Shown here one piece after another: positions 52,145-61,063 of a stretch of 64,000 nt of DNA. Under the pieces are notes generated by a model, which was given only the letters and a program-made list of their open reading frames with translations, made no database searches and was not told where the DNA came from. Position 1 is the stretch's first letter; each line of letters opens with the position of its first letter. Source of the DNA: Burkholderiales bacterium 39-55-53 (GTDB lineage: Bacteria; Pseudomonadota; Gammaproteobacteria; Burkholderiales; Burkholderiaceae_C). The DNA is taken from the NCBI GenBank assembly GCA_002282445.1, contig NCJK01000003.1, positions 1 through 64,000 on the forward strand. The letters are read 5' to 3'. Made by a program: the position numbers and the translations under genes.

Positions 52145-54106
52145 TTAACGAGGTGTACGTGGCTTAGGTGCGCGTTTTTTAGCATCAAAACCGCCACCAA
52201 ACGACTTGCCACCGGCTGGACGGCCTGGCTTGTCAAACGGTGTGCGGCCTGCTTCAAACGGAGCGCGTGGGCCACGTGCTGGGGCACGGTCATCAAAGCT
52301 GCGTGGAGCGCGGTCTTCGAAGCTACGTGGGGCACCGAAGTTGCCACGTGGTGCGCCATGGCCTTCGCCAAAGTTGCCACGAGGTGCGCCACGGCCTTCG
52401 CCGCCGAAGCCACGGTTTTCACCGAAACCGCGATTGTCACCAAAGTTGCCGCGTGGTGCGCCTTGACGTGGCTCGAAGCTGTTGCCACGAGGTGCGTCAG
52501 AACGGTGATTGTCTTGACGGCCTTCGAAACGGCCCTCAGAACGACCTTCCGAACGTGGCTCGAAGCGGCCTTGGCCGTTGCCTTCGAAGCGTCCACCGCC
52601 GCCACCAAACTTGTTACCGCCACCGAAACCACCACGGCCACCGCCGCCAAACTTGCCGCCGCCTTTGCGGTCGTAGTCACGGCCACCGCCACGTTGTTCG
52701 AGGCGTTGTGTGGGTTCCATGCCTGGAATCACCTCAGCAGTGAACTGCTGGCGTGTGTAGGCTTCGATGTCGAAAATTTTGCGCTTGTCGCGGAATTCAG
52801 CCAAGGTCACAGCCAAGCCTTGACGGCCAGCACGACCGGTGCGGCCAATACGGTGGGTGTAATCCTCAGACTTCATAGGCAAGCCGAAGTTGAACACGTG
52901 CGTGATGGTAGGCACGTCAATGCCGCGAGCGGCCACGTCAGTGGCAACCAAGAACTGCACTTGACCTTGGCGCAAAGCCATCAAGCGGCGGTTACGCAAA
53001 CCTTGGCTCAATGCGCCGTGCAATGCCACAGCTGAGAAGCCTTCTTGTTGCAAGTCATTGGCCAAGCCATCACACTCGATTTGGGTGCTGGCGAAAACAA
53101 TGGCTTGGTTGATGGTGGTGTCGCGCAAGAGGTGATCCAACAAGCGGCGCTTGTGTTGCGCGTTATCCGCCCAATGCAAGATTTGACGAATGTTGACGTG
53201 CTTCTCTTGAGGCGAGTCAATTTGCACGCGTTGAGGCTGACGCATCACGCGTGTAGCCAACTGCTGAATGCGAGGCGCGAAGGTTGCGCTGAACATCATG
53301 GTTTGCTTGCGGTCGATGGTGAGTTGGTTGATCTCAGCCAAGTCATCGGCAAAGCCCAAGTCGAGCATACGGTCGGCTTCGTCCACCACCAAGAATTGGA
53401 CTTTGTCCAACTTGATTTGCATGGAGCGTTGCAGGTCGAGCAAACGGCCAGGTGTGGCCACCACCAAATCAGCGTTTTGCAGCTTGGCGATTTGCAACTG
53501 GTAAGGCATGCCGCCCACCACGTTAGCCACGCGCAAACCACGGCAATGCTTGACCAAATCGATGGCGTCGTGCGCCACCTGTTGAGCCAATTCGCGGGTT
53601 GGGCAAACGATCAAAGCGCCAGGTGTTGGGGCTTTGAAGTTACGTGGGCTGGTGGGGTCTTTGCGTTTGGCGCGCTTAGGTGGCTCTTCGCCTTTGGCCG
53701 CGGCGTCAGCCACAAGCTTGTCCCAAGCAGCTCTTTCAGCAGCTTCGGCTTCGGCTTGTTGTTGAATCAAGGTGTGCAAGACGGGCAACAAGAAAGCTGC
53801 AGTTTTGCCACTACCCGTTTGGCTAGACACCATCAAGTCGATGAAGCCTTGTTTGGCTTCGCCGTTGTTGGATGGCAATGCCAAAGGAATGGTTTTTTGT
53901 TGAACCGTGGTGGGTTGTGTGTAGCCGAGGTCGGCCACGGCTTGCACCAGTTCACGGGCCAAGCCCAATTCGACGAAGCCGTTAGGCACATCAGCTTGCT
54001 CAACTTCAGTGGCTTGAACGCCTTCAGTCGACACCGCGTCTTGAGCGGCAATAGCAATAGTTTCGGCAGGCGCAAATTCGCCTGTCACATTCAAAGTGTC
54101 AGTCAT
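52145..54106 (-). CDS. DEAD-box RNA helicase with long RGG-rich tail
   Basis: ATP-dependent RNA helicase of the RhlE/CsdA kind, for RNA remodelling in ribosome assembly or cold adaptation. The 653 residues contain Q-motif GYTQPTTVQQKTIPLAL, motif I SSQTGSGKTAAF, motif II VVDEADRMLDLGFADDL, motif III MMFSATFAP, and motifs V-VI VATDVAARGIDVPTITHVFN / HRIGRTGRAG. A charged insertion (about 125-150) separates motif I from the TPTRELA-type motif. The last 150 residues are low-complexity, with RGG, RSEGRFEGR and three GAPRGNFG units, a typical RNA-binding tail. The ATG at 54106 is chosen because it begins the conserved acidic N-terminus; the longer frame from 54172 has an unlikely N-terminus. It lies downstream of orn. 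Confidence 0.93.
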   Translation of the reverse strand: MTDTLNVTGEFAPAETIAIAAQDAVSTEGVQATEVEQADVPNGFVELGLARELVQAVADLGYTQPTTVQQKTIPLALPSNNGEAKQGFIDLMVSSQTGSGKTAAFLLPVLHTLIQQQAEAEAAERAAWDKLVADAAAKGEEPPKRAKRKDPTSPRNFKAPTPGALIVCPTRELAQQVAHDAIDLVKHCRGLRVANVVGGMPYQLQIAKLQNADLVVATPGRLLDLQRSMQIKLDKVQFLVVDEADRMLDLGFADDLAEINQLTIDRKQTMMFSATFAPRIQQLATRVMRQPQRVQIDSPQEKHVNIRQILHWADNAQHKRRLLDHLLRDTTINQAIVFASTQIECDGLANDLQQEGFSAVALHGALSQGLRNRRLMALRQGQVQFLVATDVAARGIDVPTITHVFNFGLPMKSEDYTHRIGRTGRAGRQGLAVTLAEFRDKRKIFDIEAYTRQQFTAEVIPGMEPTQRLEQRGGGRDYDRKGGGKFGGGGRGGFGGGNKFGGGGGRFEGNGQGRFEPRSEGRSEGRFEGRQDNHRSDAPRGNSFEPRQGAPRGNFGDNRGFGENRGFGGEGRGAPRGNFGEGHGAPRGNFGAPRSFEDRAPRSFDDRAPARGPRAPFEAGRTPFDKPGRPAGGKSFGGGFDAKKRAPKPRTPR

Positions 54107-54265
54107 GATTTTTTCTCGCACGTGAGCGCCGCAAGTTGTGCGGCTGCTCCGTTCTAGGTTAAAAAACATCAACCATCAAACGGAACCTGCTCTGACCCGC
54201 TGAGGGGTTTATTCAGTGCTTGGGACTCATTTCGCGAGCCCGGTGAATGAAGGGAGATGTACAAA

Positions 54266-54287
54266 TTCGCTACGTCTTGGTAGCGAA
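54266..54287. promoter_or_regulatory. Hairpin in the upstream region of the DEAD-box gene
   Basis: TTCGCTAC-GTCTTG-GTAGCGAA: an 8-pair stem 160 bases before the helicase start, in a 218-bp non-coding stretch between orn and the helicase. Long structured leaders are common in cold-inducible DEAD-box mRNAs; a role here is inferred. Confidence 0.35.
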
Positions 54288-54324
54288 GACCGCAATTATG
54301 GCACAGATTCGGGTTTTTACCTAA

Positions 54325-54915
54325 TCACAGTTTCAAGAAGTGCTCACGGTAGTGAATCATCTCGTCTATGGATTCGTGCACATCGGCCAGTGCCGTATGT
54401 TTCTGGGCCTTTTTAAACGCATTCAACACCTCAGGTTTCCAGCGGCGTGACAGCTCTTTCAAAGTGCTCACATCCACATTGCGGTAGTGGAACCAGGCTT
54501 CAAGCTTGGGCATGTATTTGTTCAAGAAGCGTCGGTCTTGGCCAATGGTGTTGCCACACATGGGTGACACGCCCTTGGACACGTATTGCTTCATGAACGC
54601 AATGAGCTGCTCTTGCGCCTGTTCTTCAGTCACGGTGGAGGCTTTGACTTTGTCAATCAACCCGCTCTTGCCGTGCGTGCCTTTGTTCCAAGCGTCCATC
54701 TTGCTGAGCAACTCGTCGCTTTGGTGAATCACAAACACTGGGCCCTCGATGCGGATCGATAAGTCGGGGTTGGTGACGATGACCGCGATTTCTAGCAAGC
54801 GCTCGCGCTCGGGGTCAAGGCCGGACATTTCGCAATCGAGCCAAACCAAGTTCAAGTCTGACTTGGCGAGTTTGGGAATGACGGGGGTAACAGGAGTGGT
54901 TGCGACTTCAGACAT
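54325..54915 (-). CDS. orn: Oligoribonuclease
   Basis: 3'-5' exoribonuclease that finishes degradation of RNA dinucleotides and of pGpG. The 196-residue DEDDh-family protein has motif Exo I in [25 protein letters not shown] and Exo II in [31 protein letters not shown]. Exo III is [22 protein letters not shown] with the histidine-aspartate pair. The N-terminal 15 residues ([15 protein letters not shown]) are extra. Divergent from the M48 gene with only 36 bp between starts. Confidence 0.96.
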   Translation of the reverse strand: MSEVATTPVTPVIPKLAKSDLNLVWLDCEMSGLDPERERLLEIAVIVTNPDLSIRIEGPVFVIHQSDELLSKMDAWNKGTHGKSGLIDKVKASTVTEEQAQEQLIAFMKQYVSKGVSPMCGNTIGQDRRFLNKYMPKLEAWFHYRNVDVSTLKELSRRWKPEVLNAFKKAQKHTALADVHESIDEMIHYREHFLKL

Positions 54916-54951
54916 AGGCTAGATTGTCGCCCATCATCTAAACTCCTCCCC

Positions 54952-56211
54952 ATGATGAATCCTTCTCTCGCGATGACCTTGACACTGGCAGTTCTGCTGG
55001 TGGCCAACCTGCTTACCAAACTCTGGCTCAACGGCCGTCAAGTGCGTCACGTAGCGCAACACCGCGACCAAGTGCCTGCGGCCTTCGCACACACCATCAG
55101 CTTAGACGCCCACCAAAAAGCTGCCGACTACACCATGGCCAAAGCGCGTGTGGGCGTGGCCGATATGGGGCTGGATGCCCTCACCTTGGTGGCGTGGACA
55201 CTGCTCGGCGGTTTGGACTTGCTCAACCAAGTCACGCTCGATTGGTTAGGCGTTGGCATGGCTCAGCAAATCATGCTGGTGGTGAGCTTTAGTTTGATCG
55301 GTGGTTTGATTGGTTTGCCCTTGTCACTGTTTCAAACCTTTGGCATTGAGCAGCGCTTTGGCTTTAACAACACCACGCCTAAGCTGTGGGTGAGCGACAT
55401 GCTCAAAGGTTTGTTGGTGGGTATGGTGCTGGGCTTGCCTATTCTTTGGCTGGTGCTGTGGCTCATGCAAGCGGGCGGCACGCTGTGGTGGCTCTACACC
55501 TGGGCGGCCTTGGTGGCTTATCAACTGTTTGTGATGTGGATTGCCCCCAACGTGATCATGCCCTTGTTCAACAAGTTCACACCACTGGAAGACGCCACAC
55601 TCAAAGAGCGCGTCACTGCACTAATGACCCGATCTGGCTTTACCGCCAAAGGCTTTTTTGTGATGGACGGCAGCCGCCGCTCAGCCCACTCGAATGCTTT
55701 TTTCACAGGCTTTGGTGCAGCCAAACGGGTGGTGTTTTTCGACACGCTGCTCGCTAAATTGAATGGCGATGAAATGGAAGCCGTGTTGGCCCACGAACTC
55801 GGTCACTTCAAGCATCGCCACATCCTGAAAATGATGGCAACGAGCTTTGCCACCAGTTTGGCTGGCCTCGCGTTGCTGGGCTGGGTGTCGCAACAAGTTT
55901 GGTTTTACACAGGCCTAGGTGTCATACCCAATCTGAACGGCAACAACAGCGCATTGGCCTTGTTGCTGTTCATGCTGGTTCTGCCGCTGTTCACCTTCTT
56001 TGTGTCACCCTTGTCGGCACGTCGCTCACGCAAGTTTGAGTTTGAAGCCGATGCTTATGCGGTGGCCAACAGCGACGGCAAAGCCCTCGCCAACGCACTG
56101 CTCAAGCTCTACCAAGACAACGCTTCTACCCTCACGCCCGACCCTTGGTATGTGGCGTTTTACTACTCGCACCCGCCCGCTTCTCAGCGCTTGGCGCGCA
56201 TGGCCGCATGA
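54952..56211 (+). CDS. M48-family membrane zinc protease (Ste24-like)
   Basis: A 419-residue integral membrane metalloprotease resembling CAAX protease 1/HtpX relatives. It has about six to seven hydrophobic segments. The zinc site HELGH sits in EAVLAHELGHFKHRHILKM (about residue 281), and the third ligand is in the later FEADAYAV segment. SAHSNAFFTGFGAAKRVVFFDTLLAKL is the Ste24 signature before the zinc site. It probably degrades or clips membrane proteins. Two adjacent ATGs (54952, 54955) both fit. The stop overlaps the rsgA start (ATGA). Confidence 0.93.
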   Translation: MMNPSLAMTLTLAVLLVANLLTKLWLNGRQVRHVAQHRDQVPAAFAHTISLDAHQKAADYTMAKARVGVADMGLDALTLVAWTLLGGLDLLNQVTLDWLGVGMAQQIMLVVSFSLIGGLIGLPLSLFQTFGIEQRFGFNNTTPKLWVSDMLKGLLVGMVLGLPILWLVLWLMQAGGTLWWLYTWAALVAYQLFVMWIAPNVIMPLFNKFTPLEDATLKERVTALMTRSGFTAKGFFVMDGSRRSAHSNAFFTGFGAAKRVVFFDTLLAKLNGDEMEAVLAHELGHFKHRHILKMMATSFATSLAGLALLGWVSQQVWFYTGLGVIPNLNGNNSALALLLFMLVLPLFTFFVSPLSARRSRKFEFEADAYAVANSDGKALANALLKLYQDNASTLTPDPWYVAFYYSHPPASQRLARMAA

Positions 56212-57095
56212 AGCAAACCGGCTTAGTGGTGGCCAGCCACGGACGACATTGCGTGGTGGAGACTCCTGATGGTGAGCGCCGCATTTGCCACCCACGTGGC
56301 AAGAAAAGCCAAGTGGTGGTGGGCGACCGCGTGCAATGGTTGGCCAGCACCGACGAAGGCACGATTGAAAAAGTAGAGCAGCGCCACAACTTGTTTTACC
56401 GACAAGACGAGATTCGCACCAAGTCGTTTGCAGCTAACTTAGACCAGGTGTTGATTCTGTTGGCGGCAGAGCCAGAGTTCTCTGAGATGCAACTCACGCG
56501 CGCGCTCATTGCAGCCGAGGCCGAGCACATCACGCCCCTCATCGTTCTCAACAAACGCGATTTGACCGAGCTGCATGCACGCGCCCTCGCCCGCTTAGAG
56601 CCTTACGTGAGGATGGGCTATACCGTGCTACAAGGTGCTTTTAAATCGGGTGATTTGGGCGACTTGCCAGAACGCTTGAAACACAAAACAACACTGGTAC
56701 TTGGCCCTTCAGGCACAGGCAAAAGCACACTCATCAACGCCCTCGTGCCCAACGCCAATGTGGCGACAGCAGAGATTTCGCAAGCGCTCAACTCAGGTAA
56801 GCACACCACCACGTCAACCACGTGGCATTGGGTCGATCCTGATCGCAAAACGGGTTTGATTGACTCGCCAGGCTTTCAAGAGTTTGGCGTGCATCACATC
56901 GATGCCATGCAGTTGGCGGCCTACATGCCCGACTTCAAACCGCATGTGGCGAACTGCAAGTTTTACAACTGCACGCATTTGCACGAACCTTCGTGCGGCG
57001 TGCAAGACGCGGTAGAAGCTGGGGCCATCAGCCCATCGCGTTACAAGCTGTACGGCATGTTGTTTGCCGAGCTCACACAGCCCGTGAATTACTGA
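56208..57095 (+). CDS. rsgA: Small ribosomal subunit biogenesis GTPase RsgA
   Basis: Circularly permuted GTPase for late 30S maturation. The 295 residues have an N-terminal OB-fold (GLVVASHGRHCVVET...HPRGKKSQVVVGDRVQWL). The permuted G motifs appear in order NKRD (G4), GPSGTGKST (G1) and DSPGF (G3). A zinc-binding C-terminal domain shows CKFYNCTHLHEPSCGVQDAVEAG. The start at 56208 overlaps the M48 stop; the earlier in-frame ATG lies inside the protease gene and is rejected. Confidence 0.96.
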   Translation: MKQTGLVVASHGRHCVVETPDGERRICHPRGKKSQVVVGDRVQWLASTDEGTIEKVEQRHNLFYRQDEIRTKSFAANLDQVLILLAAEPEFSEMQLTRALIAAEAEHITPLIVLNKRDLTELHARALARLEPYVRMGYTVLQGAFKSGDLGDLPERLKHKTTLVLGPSGTGKSTLINALVPNANVATAEISQALNSGKHTTTSTTWHWVDPDRKTGLIDSPGFQEFGVHHIDAMQLAAYMPDFKPHVANCKFYNCTHLHEPSCGVQDAVEAGAISPSRYKLYGMLFAELTQPVNY

Positions 57096-57121
57096 ATCCC
57101 GTCGAGGGGTGAGCCAGAGCT

Positions 57122-58078
57122 TTAGCCGAGCAAGCGGGCCAAGGTCAGCAAGGCCAGCAGCACCATCCACAGCACCACACTGCGCCACACCAGCCCCACC
57201 ACGCTGGGTAAATGGGCCATCTCAGGTGTGCGGCCTGGGGTGCTTTCGCTGTCTTGGGCCTCATCGCTGTCGCCTGCACGCAGAGCCTCACCACCCAAAC
57301 GCACATTCAACGCACCTGCGGTGGCTGCAAGCACCACGCCGTCGTTGTCATCAGGGAAACGTTGTGCAAAGTTGCGCCAGCAATCAATGGCCTCTTCGAA
57401 GTTACCCACCACCGCAAAAGCGGTAGCCGTTAAACGGGCCGGTAACCAATCCACGCGACGCCAAGCTTCGCGTGCGGCATTTTGCAAGGTATCACTGACC
57501 CAACCCTTGGTGGCTTTGGGTTGCGCTTGCCAAGCGTGTGACACCATGTCGCTCATGCGGTAAATCACCGCACCTGCTGGGCCAAAACCCAAAGCAGCCA
57601 ACACGGAAAACCAAGTGAGCACGCCAAACACGTGGTGGTGCGCGGAGAGCACCGAATGCTCAATCACATGGCGCAGCAATTCGCTGCGGGGCAAGCTGCC
57701 CACTTCGACGTGTTGCCACTCAGCCAAGAGCTCGCGCGCCAAGCGTTCGTCACCGACATCCAAAGCGTCGCGTATGTCGGTGAAATGGTGGCTGAACTGA
57801 CGAAAGCCCAAGGTGACGTAAAGCACCGACACGCTCCAAATCATGGCCACGGGCCAGCCGAAAATACCAATGAGCGCCCAGTGCACCACAGTGGCCAACA
57901 CAGCAGGCAAGCCCACCGCTAACGACCAAGTGGTCCAAGCCAATCGGGGATGGCCTGCATCCAAGGTCTGACTGATCCAATTCACCCATGTGCGCACGGA
58001 GCCGTGTACCCAATTACCGCGCACCAAGGGACGGGCTTGTTCAATCAACAACGCAAGGAGCAGGGAAAGAAAACTCAT
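57122..58078 (-). CDS. CobD/CbiB-family membrane protein
   Basis: A 318-residue membrane protein starting MSFLSLLLALLIEQARPL, with several spans and the CbiB-like core DALDVGDERLARELLAEWQHVEVGSLPRSELLRHVIEHSVLSAHHHVFGVLTWFSVLAALGFGPAGAVIYRMSDMVSHAW. In B12 producers CbiB attaches aminopropanol to cobyric acid, and related AmpE-like proteins have other roles. No other cobalamin gene is in the window, so participation in B12 synthesis is doubtful. It is downstream of the CoA pyrophosphatase gene on the same strand. Confidence 0.8.
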   Translation of the reverse strand: MSFLSLLLALLIEQARPLVRGNWVHGSVRTWVNWISQTLDAGHPRLAWTTWSLAVGLPAVLATVVHWALIGIFGWPVAMIWSVSVLYVTLGFRQFSHHFTDIRDALDVGDERLARELLAEWQHVEVGSLPRSELLRHVIEHSVLSAHHHVFGVLTWFSVLAALGFGPAGAVIYRMSDMVSHAWQAQPKATKGWVSDTLQNAAREAWRRVDWLPARLTATAFAVVGNFEEAIDCWRNFAQRFPDDNDGVVLAATAGALNVRLGGEALRAGDSDEAQDSESTPGRTPEMAHLPSVVGLVWRSVVLWMVLLALLTLARLLG

Positions 58079-58117
58079 GTCTGAATGATAGCTGTGAGTT
58101 CTGTCAATTTAGACAGA

Positions 58118-58792
58118 TTAGGCACTCAAGAATCTGTAAAAGTTGCGCAACATACCTGCGGTAGCGCCCCATACAAACCGCTGCTGCTCGCCCTCTTGAT
58201 AAGGCATAGACAGCCATTCGCGTGTCACGCCCTCAAACTCGTAGCGGTGCCAGCGGTGATGGGCGGGGTTCATCAAATGAGCCAAAGGCACTTCAAACGC
58301 GTCCGACACCTCATGGGTGTTGAGCTGCAACGTCATGGCGGGGGAAATCAAAGCCACCACAGGCGTTACATGAAAAGCAGAGCCCGTCACGTATTCAGGC
58401 AGGGTTCCCAACACATGCACATGATGGGCGTCTAGCCCCACCTCTTCGTAGGCTTCACGCAAAGCGGTAGCTGCAACATCGGCATCCGTTTCGTCGCACT
58501 TACCGCCAGCAAAAGCAATTTGCCCTGCGTGTGTCGACATGTGAGCTGGGCGCTGCGTCAGCAGCACCGTGGGCTCATCGCGCATCACGATTCCCAACAA
58601 GACCGCTGCTTGGGCAGGCTGACGATCCATGAACTTGCGCTCACGCACCAGCTCAGGCTGCCACTGAGGCGGGTTGGCAAAGCGCGCTTGCAAGGACTGC
58701 GGCGTGAGGTGGTGCGCAGGCACAGCTTCTAAGTGCGTGTCCACTTGGAACACGGGCACTAGTTGGGGATCAAAAATGGGAAGTTTGGACAT
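58118..58792 (-). CDS. CoA pyrophosphatase (NUDIX hydrolase)
   Basis: Hydrolyses CoA derivatives to phosphopantetheine and 3',5'-ADP. The 224-residue protein contains the NUDIX box GGKCDETDADVAATALREAYEEVGL with the catalytic glutamates. LLTQRPAHMSTHAGQIAFAGGK is the CoA-specific upstream signature (UPF0035), which points to CoA pyrophosphatase rather than other NUDIX types. The ATG at 58792 starts only two bases after the T-run of the rplS terminator. There is a weak GGTGG upstream, so translation depends on read-through transcripts or a start with almost no leader. A second ATG four codons earlier lies inside the terminator. Confidence 0.88.
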   Translation of the reverse strand: MSKLPIFDPQLVPVFQVDTHLEAVPAHHLTPQSLQARFANPPQWQPELVRERKFMDRQPAQAAVLLGIVMRDEPTVLLTQRPAHMSTHAGQIAFAGGKCDETDADVAATALREAYEEVGLDAHHVHVLGTLPEYVTGSAFHVTPVVALISPAMTLQLNTHEVSDAFEVPLAHLMNPAHHRWHRYEFEGVTREWLSMPYQEGEQQRFVWGATAGMLRNFYRFLSA

Positions 58793-58793
58793 A

Positions 58794-58830
58794 GAAAAAG
58801 CCACCGCAAGCTTTCACTTGGGGTGGCTTC
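58794..58830 (-). terminator. Intrinsic terminator of the rpsP-rimM-trmD-rplS operon
   Basis: On the minus strand GAAGCCACC (58822-58830) pairs with GGTGGCTTTTTC (58794-58805), 20 bases after the rplS stop, with a run of five T. Confidence 0.88.
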
Positions 58831-58849
58831 TAAGCAAGGATTAACCTGC

Positions 58850-59245
58850 TTATTGAGCGGCTGCTGCGGCTTTGGAAGCTGCGGCCGACTTGGTGACCAA
58901 TTTTTCTTTGATACGAGCCGATTTGCCGCTACGGTCGCGCAAGTAGTACAACTTGGCACGACGCACATCACCGCGACGCTTGACTTCGATGCTAGCGATC
59001 AATGGGCTGTAAGTTTGGAACGTACGCTCCACGCCTTCGCCGCTTGACATTTTGCGTACAGTGAAGCCGCTGTTGAGGCCACGGTTACGCTTAGCGATCA
59101 CCACACCTTCGTAGGCCTGCACACGCTTGCGTGTACCTTCAACCACGTTGACGCTCACAATGACTGTGTCGCCAGGTGCGAATTCGGGGATCACTTTGGC
59201 GAGGCGAGCAATTTCTTCTGCCTCAAGAGTTTGGATTAAGTTCAT
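58850..59245 (-). CDS. rplS: 50S ribosomal protein L19
   Basis: Ribosomal protein at the 30S-50S interface. The 131 residues contain the conserved core [91 protein letters not shown]. An alanine- and lysine-rich tail ([13 protein letters not shown]) extends the usual length. Last gene of the rpsP-rimM-trmD-rplS operon. Confidence 0.98.
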   Translation of the reverse strand: MNLIQTLEAEEIARLAKVIPEFAPGDTVIVSVNVVEGTRKRVQAYEGVVIAKRNRGLNSGFTVRKMSSGEGVERTFQTYSPLIASIEVKRRGDVRRAKLYYLRDRSGKSARIKEKLVTKSAAASKAAAAAQ

Positions 59246-59337
59246 GATTTCCTCTAAAAGATCTTGATCGCGCTACACAAAAGGCTTCTTGCAACAAAGG
59301 CACGAAGCGGCCGACCAGAGGATCGAAAAGCCCACCA

Positions 59338-60099
59338 TTATAGCGAGTTTTGAGCCTTCAATACAGCCTCGTCTTGCGCAGTCAGCTTGGACGCGGCTCG
59401 TGCAGCGTCAATCAGCTCTGGCCTGAGACGGGCGGTCAGCAGCAAGCGCTGGTCACGGCGCCAGCGCTCGATGTTGATGTGGTGGCCAGACACCAGCGCG
59501 GCAGGTACGCCCTGCCCCTCCCATTGCTCAGGGCGGGTGTAGTGCGGACAGTCCAACAAACCATCCAAGGCGGGGTTAAAGCTGTCGAGCTGGTGGCTGC
59601 CTTCGTCGTTGAGCACGCCTGGCTGCAAGCGGGCCACGGCGTCAAGCAGGGTCATGGCGGCGATTTCGCCACCCGACAGCACAAAGTCGCCCACGCTGAT
59701 TTGCAGGTCCACATGGGTGTCGATGAAACGCTGGTCAATGCCTTCATAGCGGCCGCACAGCAGCACAGCGCCTTGACTGTCTGACCAACGCTGCACAGCT
59801 GCGTGACGCAGGGTCTCGCCAATGGGCGAAAACAACACGAGCGGGGCCACATCACGGCCTTGACCACGGTCGGAACGAATAGCGCTCAAGCAGGCAGCCA
59901 ACGGCTCGGCCATCATGACCATGCCGGGGCCGCCACCAAAGGGGCGGTCATCGACGCGGCGGTAGTTGCCTTCGGCGTAATCACGGGGGTTCCACAGACG
60001 CACATCCACCAAGCCCGCCTCGTAGGCCCGACGTGTGATGCCGATTTTTAAAAACGGCTCAAACAGCTCTGGGAACAGGGTGATGATGTCAAAGCGCAT
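59338..60099 (-). CDS. trmD: tRNA (guanine-37-N1)-methyltransferase
   Basis: Makes m1G37 in tRNAs that read CNN, using SAM, to prevent frameshifting. The 253-residue SPOUT enzyme has the knot sequences GGGPGMVMMAEPL, CGRYEGIDQRF and VGDFVLSGGEIAAMTLLDAVARL. PEQWEGQGVPAALVSGHHINIERWRRDQRL near the C-terminus is the signature. It lies between rimM (24-base gap) and rplS (92-base gap). Confidence 0.98.
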   Translation of the reverse strand: MRFDIITLFPELFEPFLKIGITRRAYEAGLVDVRLWNPRDYAEGNYRRVDDRPFGGGPGMVMMAEPLAACLSAIRSDRGQGRDVAPLVLFSPIGETLRHAAVQRWSDSQGAVLLCGRYEGIDQRFIDTHVDLQISVGDFVLSGGEIAAMTLLDAVARLQPGVLNDEGSHQLDSFNPALDGLLDCPHYTRPEQWEGQGVPAALVSGHHINIERWRRDQRLLLTARLRPELIDAARAASKLTAQDEAVLKAQNSL

Positions 60100-60123
60100 G
60101 GCGATGGCCTTGGACTGGCCGAT

Positions 60124-60687
60124 TTAGTAATCAGGTTGCCAATCGGCAGTGATGCGACGGCCTGCCAAGTCGACAGTGTCGATGTAGGCCGACACAAAGG
60201 GAATCATGCGCTCTTTGGCTTTGCCCTCTTCCTCGTAAGCAAGCACTAACACGGTCTGTGGGCCGGTGTGTAGCAACTCGCGCACAGCGCCTAGCGCCAC
60301 GCCTTCGCGGTTGACCACATCCAGGCCAATCAGGTCGACCCAGTAGTACTCGTCTGCTTCGGGGGTAGGAAAGCTGGCACGCGAGACAAAAATGCGTGCG
60401 CCTTTGAGCAGTTCTGCGGTGTTGCGGTCTGGCACTTCGGCCGAGGTGGCCACCACAGAATCAGAATGATCTTTGGCTTCTTTGATTTTCAGAAGCACGG
60501 TGCCAGTAAAAGTTTTGGCACCTCTTTCCGAGGGTTGTAAAAACCAACGCTTGGAAGAAAAAAGCGCTTCCGGAGAAGCGCTATGGGGCAAGACCTTAAA
60601 CCAGCCTTTGATGCCCCAAGCATCTGCAATGCGCCCGACTTCGATAGCGTCCGCAGGAAGATCTGCGGACTCAAGGCCCAGCGTCAT
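60124..60687 (-). CDS. rimM: 16S rRNA processing protein RimM
   Basis: Assists 30S maturation by binding S19. The 187 residues show the RimM N-terminal barrel (IEVGRIADAWGIKGWFKVLPHS). A PRC barrel follows at the C-terminus (YYWVDLIGLDVVNREGVALGAVRELLHTGPQTVLVLAYEEEGKAKERMIPFVSAYIDTVDLAGRRITADW). Second in the rpsP operon. Confidence 0.96.
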   Translation of the reverse strand: MTLGLESADLPADAIEVGRIADAWGIKGWFKVLPHSASPEALFSSKRWFLQPSERGAKTFTGTVLLKIKEAKDHSDSVVATSAEVPDRNTAELLKGARIFVSRASFPTPEADEYYWVDLIGLDVVNREGVALGAVRELLHTGPQTVLVLAYEEEGKAKERMIPFVSAYIDTVDLAGRRITADWQPDY

Positions 60688-60704
60688 TGCAATGCCTTTA
60701 TCAA

Positions 60705-60962
60705 TTAAGCAGCAGGTGTTGCTTTAGCAGCTTGCTTGACCAAACGGATCACAGTAGGAGAGCATTGAGCGCCCACGCTGGTCCAGTGAGTCAAACGATC
60801 TTGCGCAACGCGCAAAGTTTCAGCTTGGCCTTTGGCGATTGGGTTGTAAAAACCAATGCGCTCGATGAAGCGGCCGTCGCGACGATCGCGCTTGTCGGCA
60901 ACAACAATGTTAAAAAACGGACGGGCTTTAGAACCGCCGCGTGAGAGTCGGATGACGACCAT
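60705..60962 (-). CDS. rpsP: 30S ribosomal protein S16
   Basis: Small-subunit assembly protein. The 85 residues begin [43 protein letters not shown], the S16 signature, and end with an Ala/Lys tail. The ATG at 60962 is chosen; a longer in-frame reading to 61004 lies in the leader and is not conserved. First gene of the operon, 17 bases before rimM. Confidence 0.98.
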   Translation of the reverse strand: MVVIRLSRGGSKARPFFNIVVADKRDRRDGRFIERIGFYNPIAKGQAETLRVAQDRLTHWTSVGAQCSPTVIRLVKQAAKATPAA

Positions 60963-61063
60963 GATGAATCCTTCGGGTGGAAATTTTTTCAACGTTTGAG
61001 ACACGCGCTAAGCCACCCGGCCTGCGACACGCTGAAAAGCCTGCCATTATAGCGCGCCTTTGC

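Noticed and set aside
52141-52743. Alanine/valine-rich frames on both strands opposite the helicase tail
   Set aside because: They are frame shadows of the RGG repeat region.
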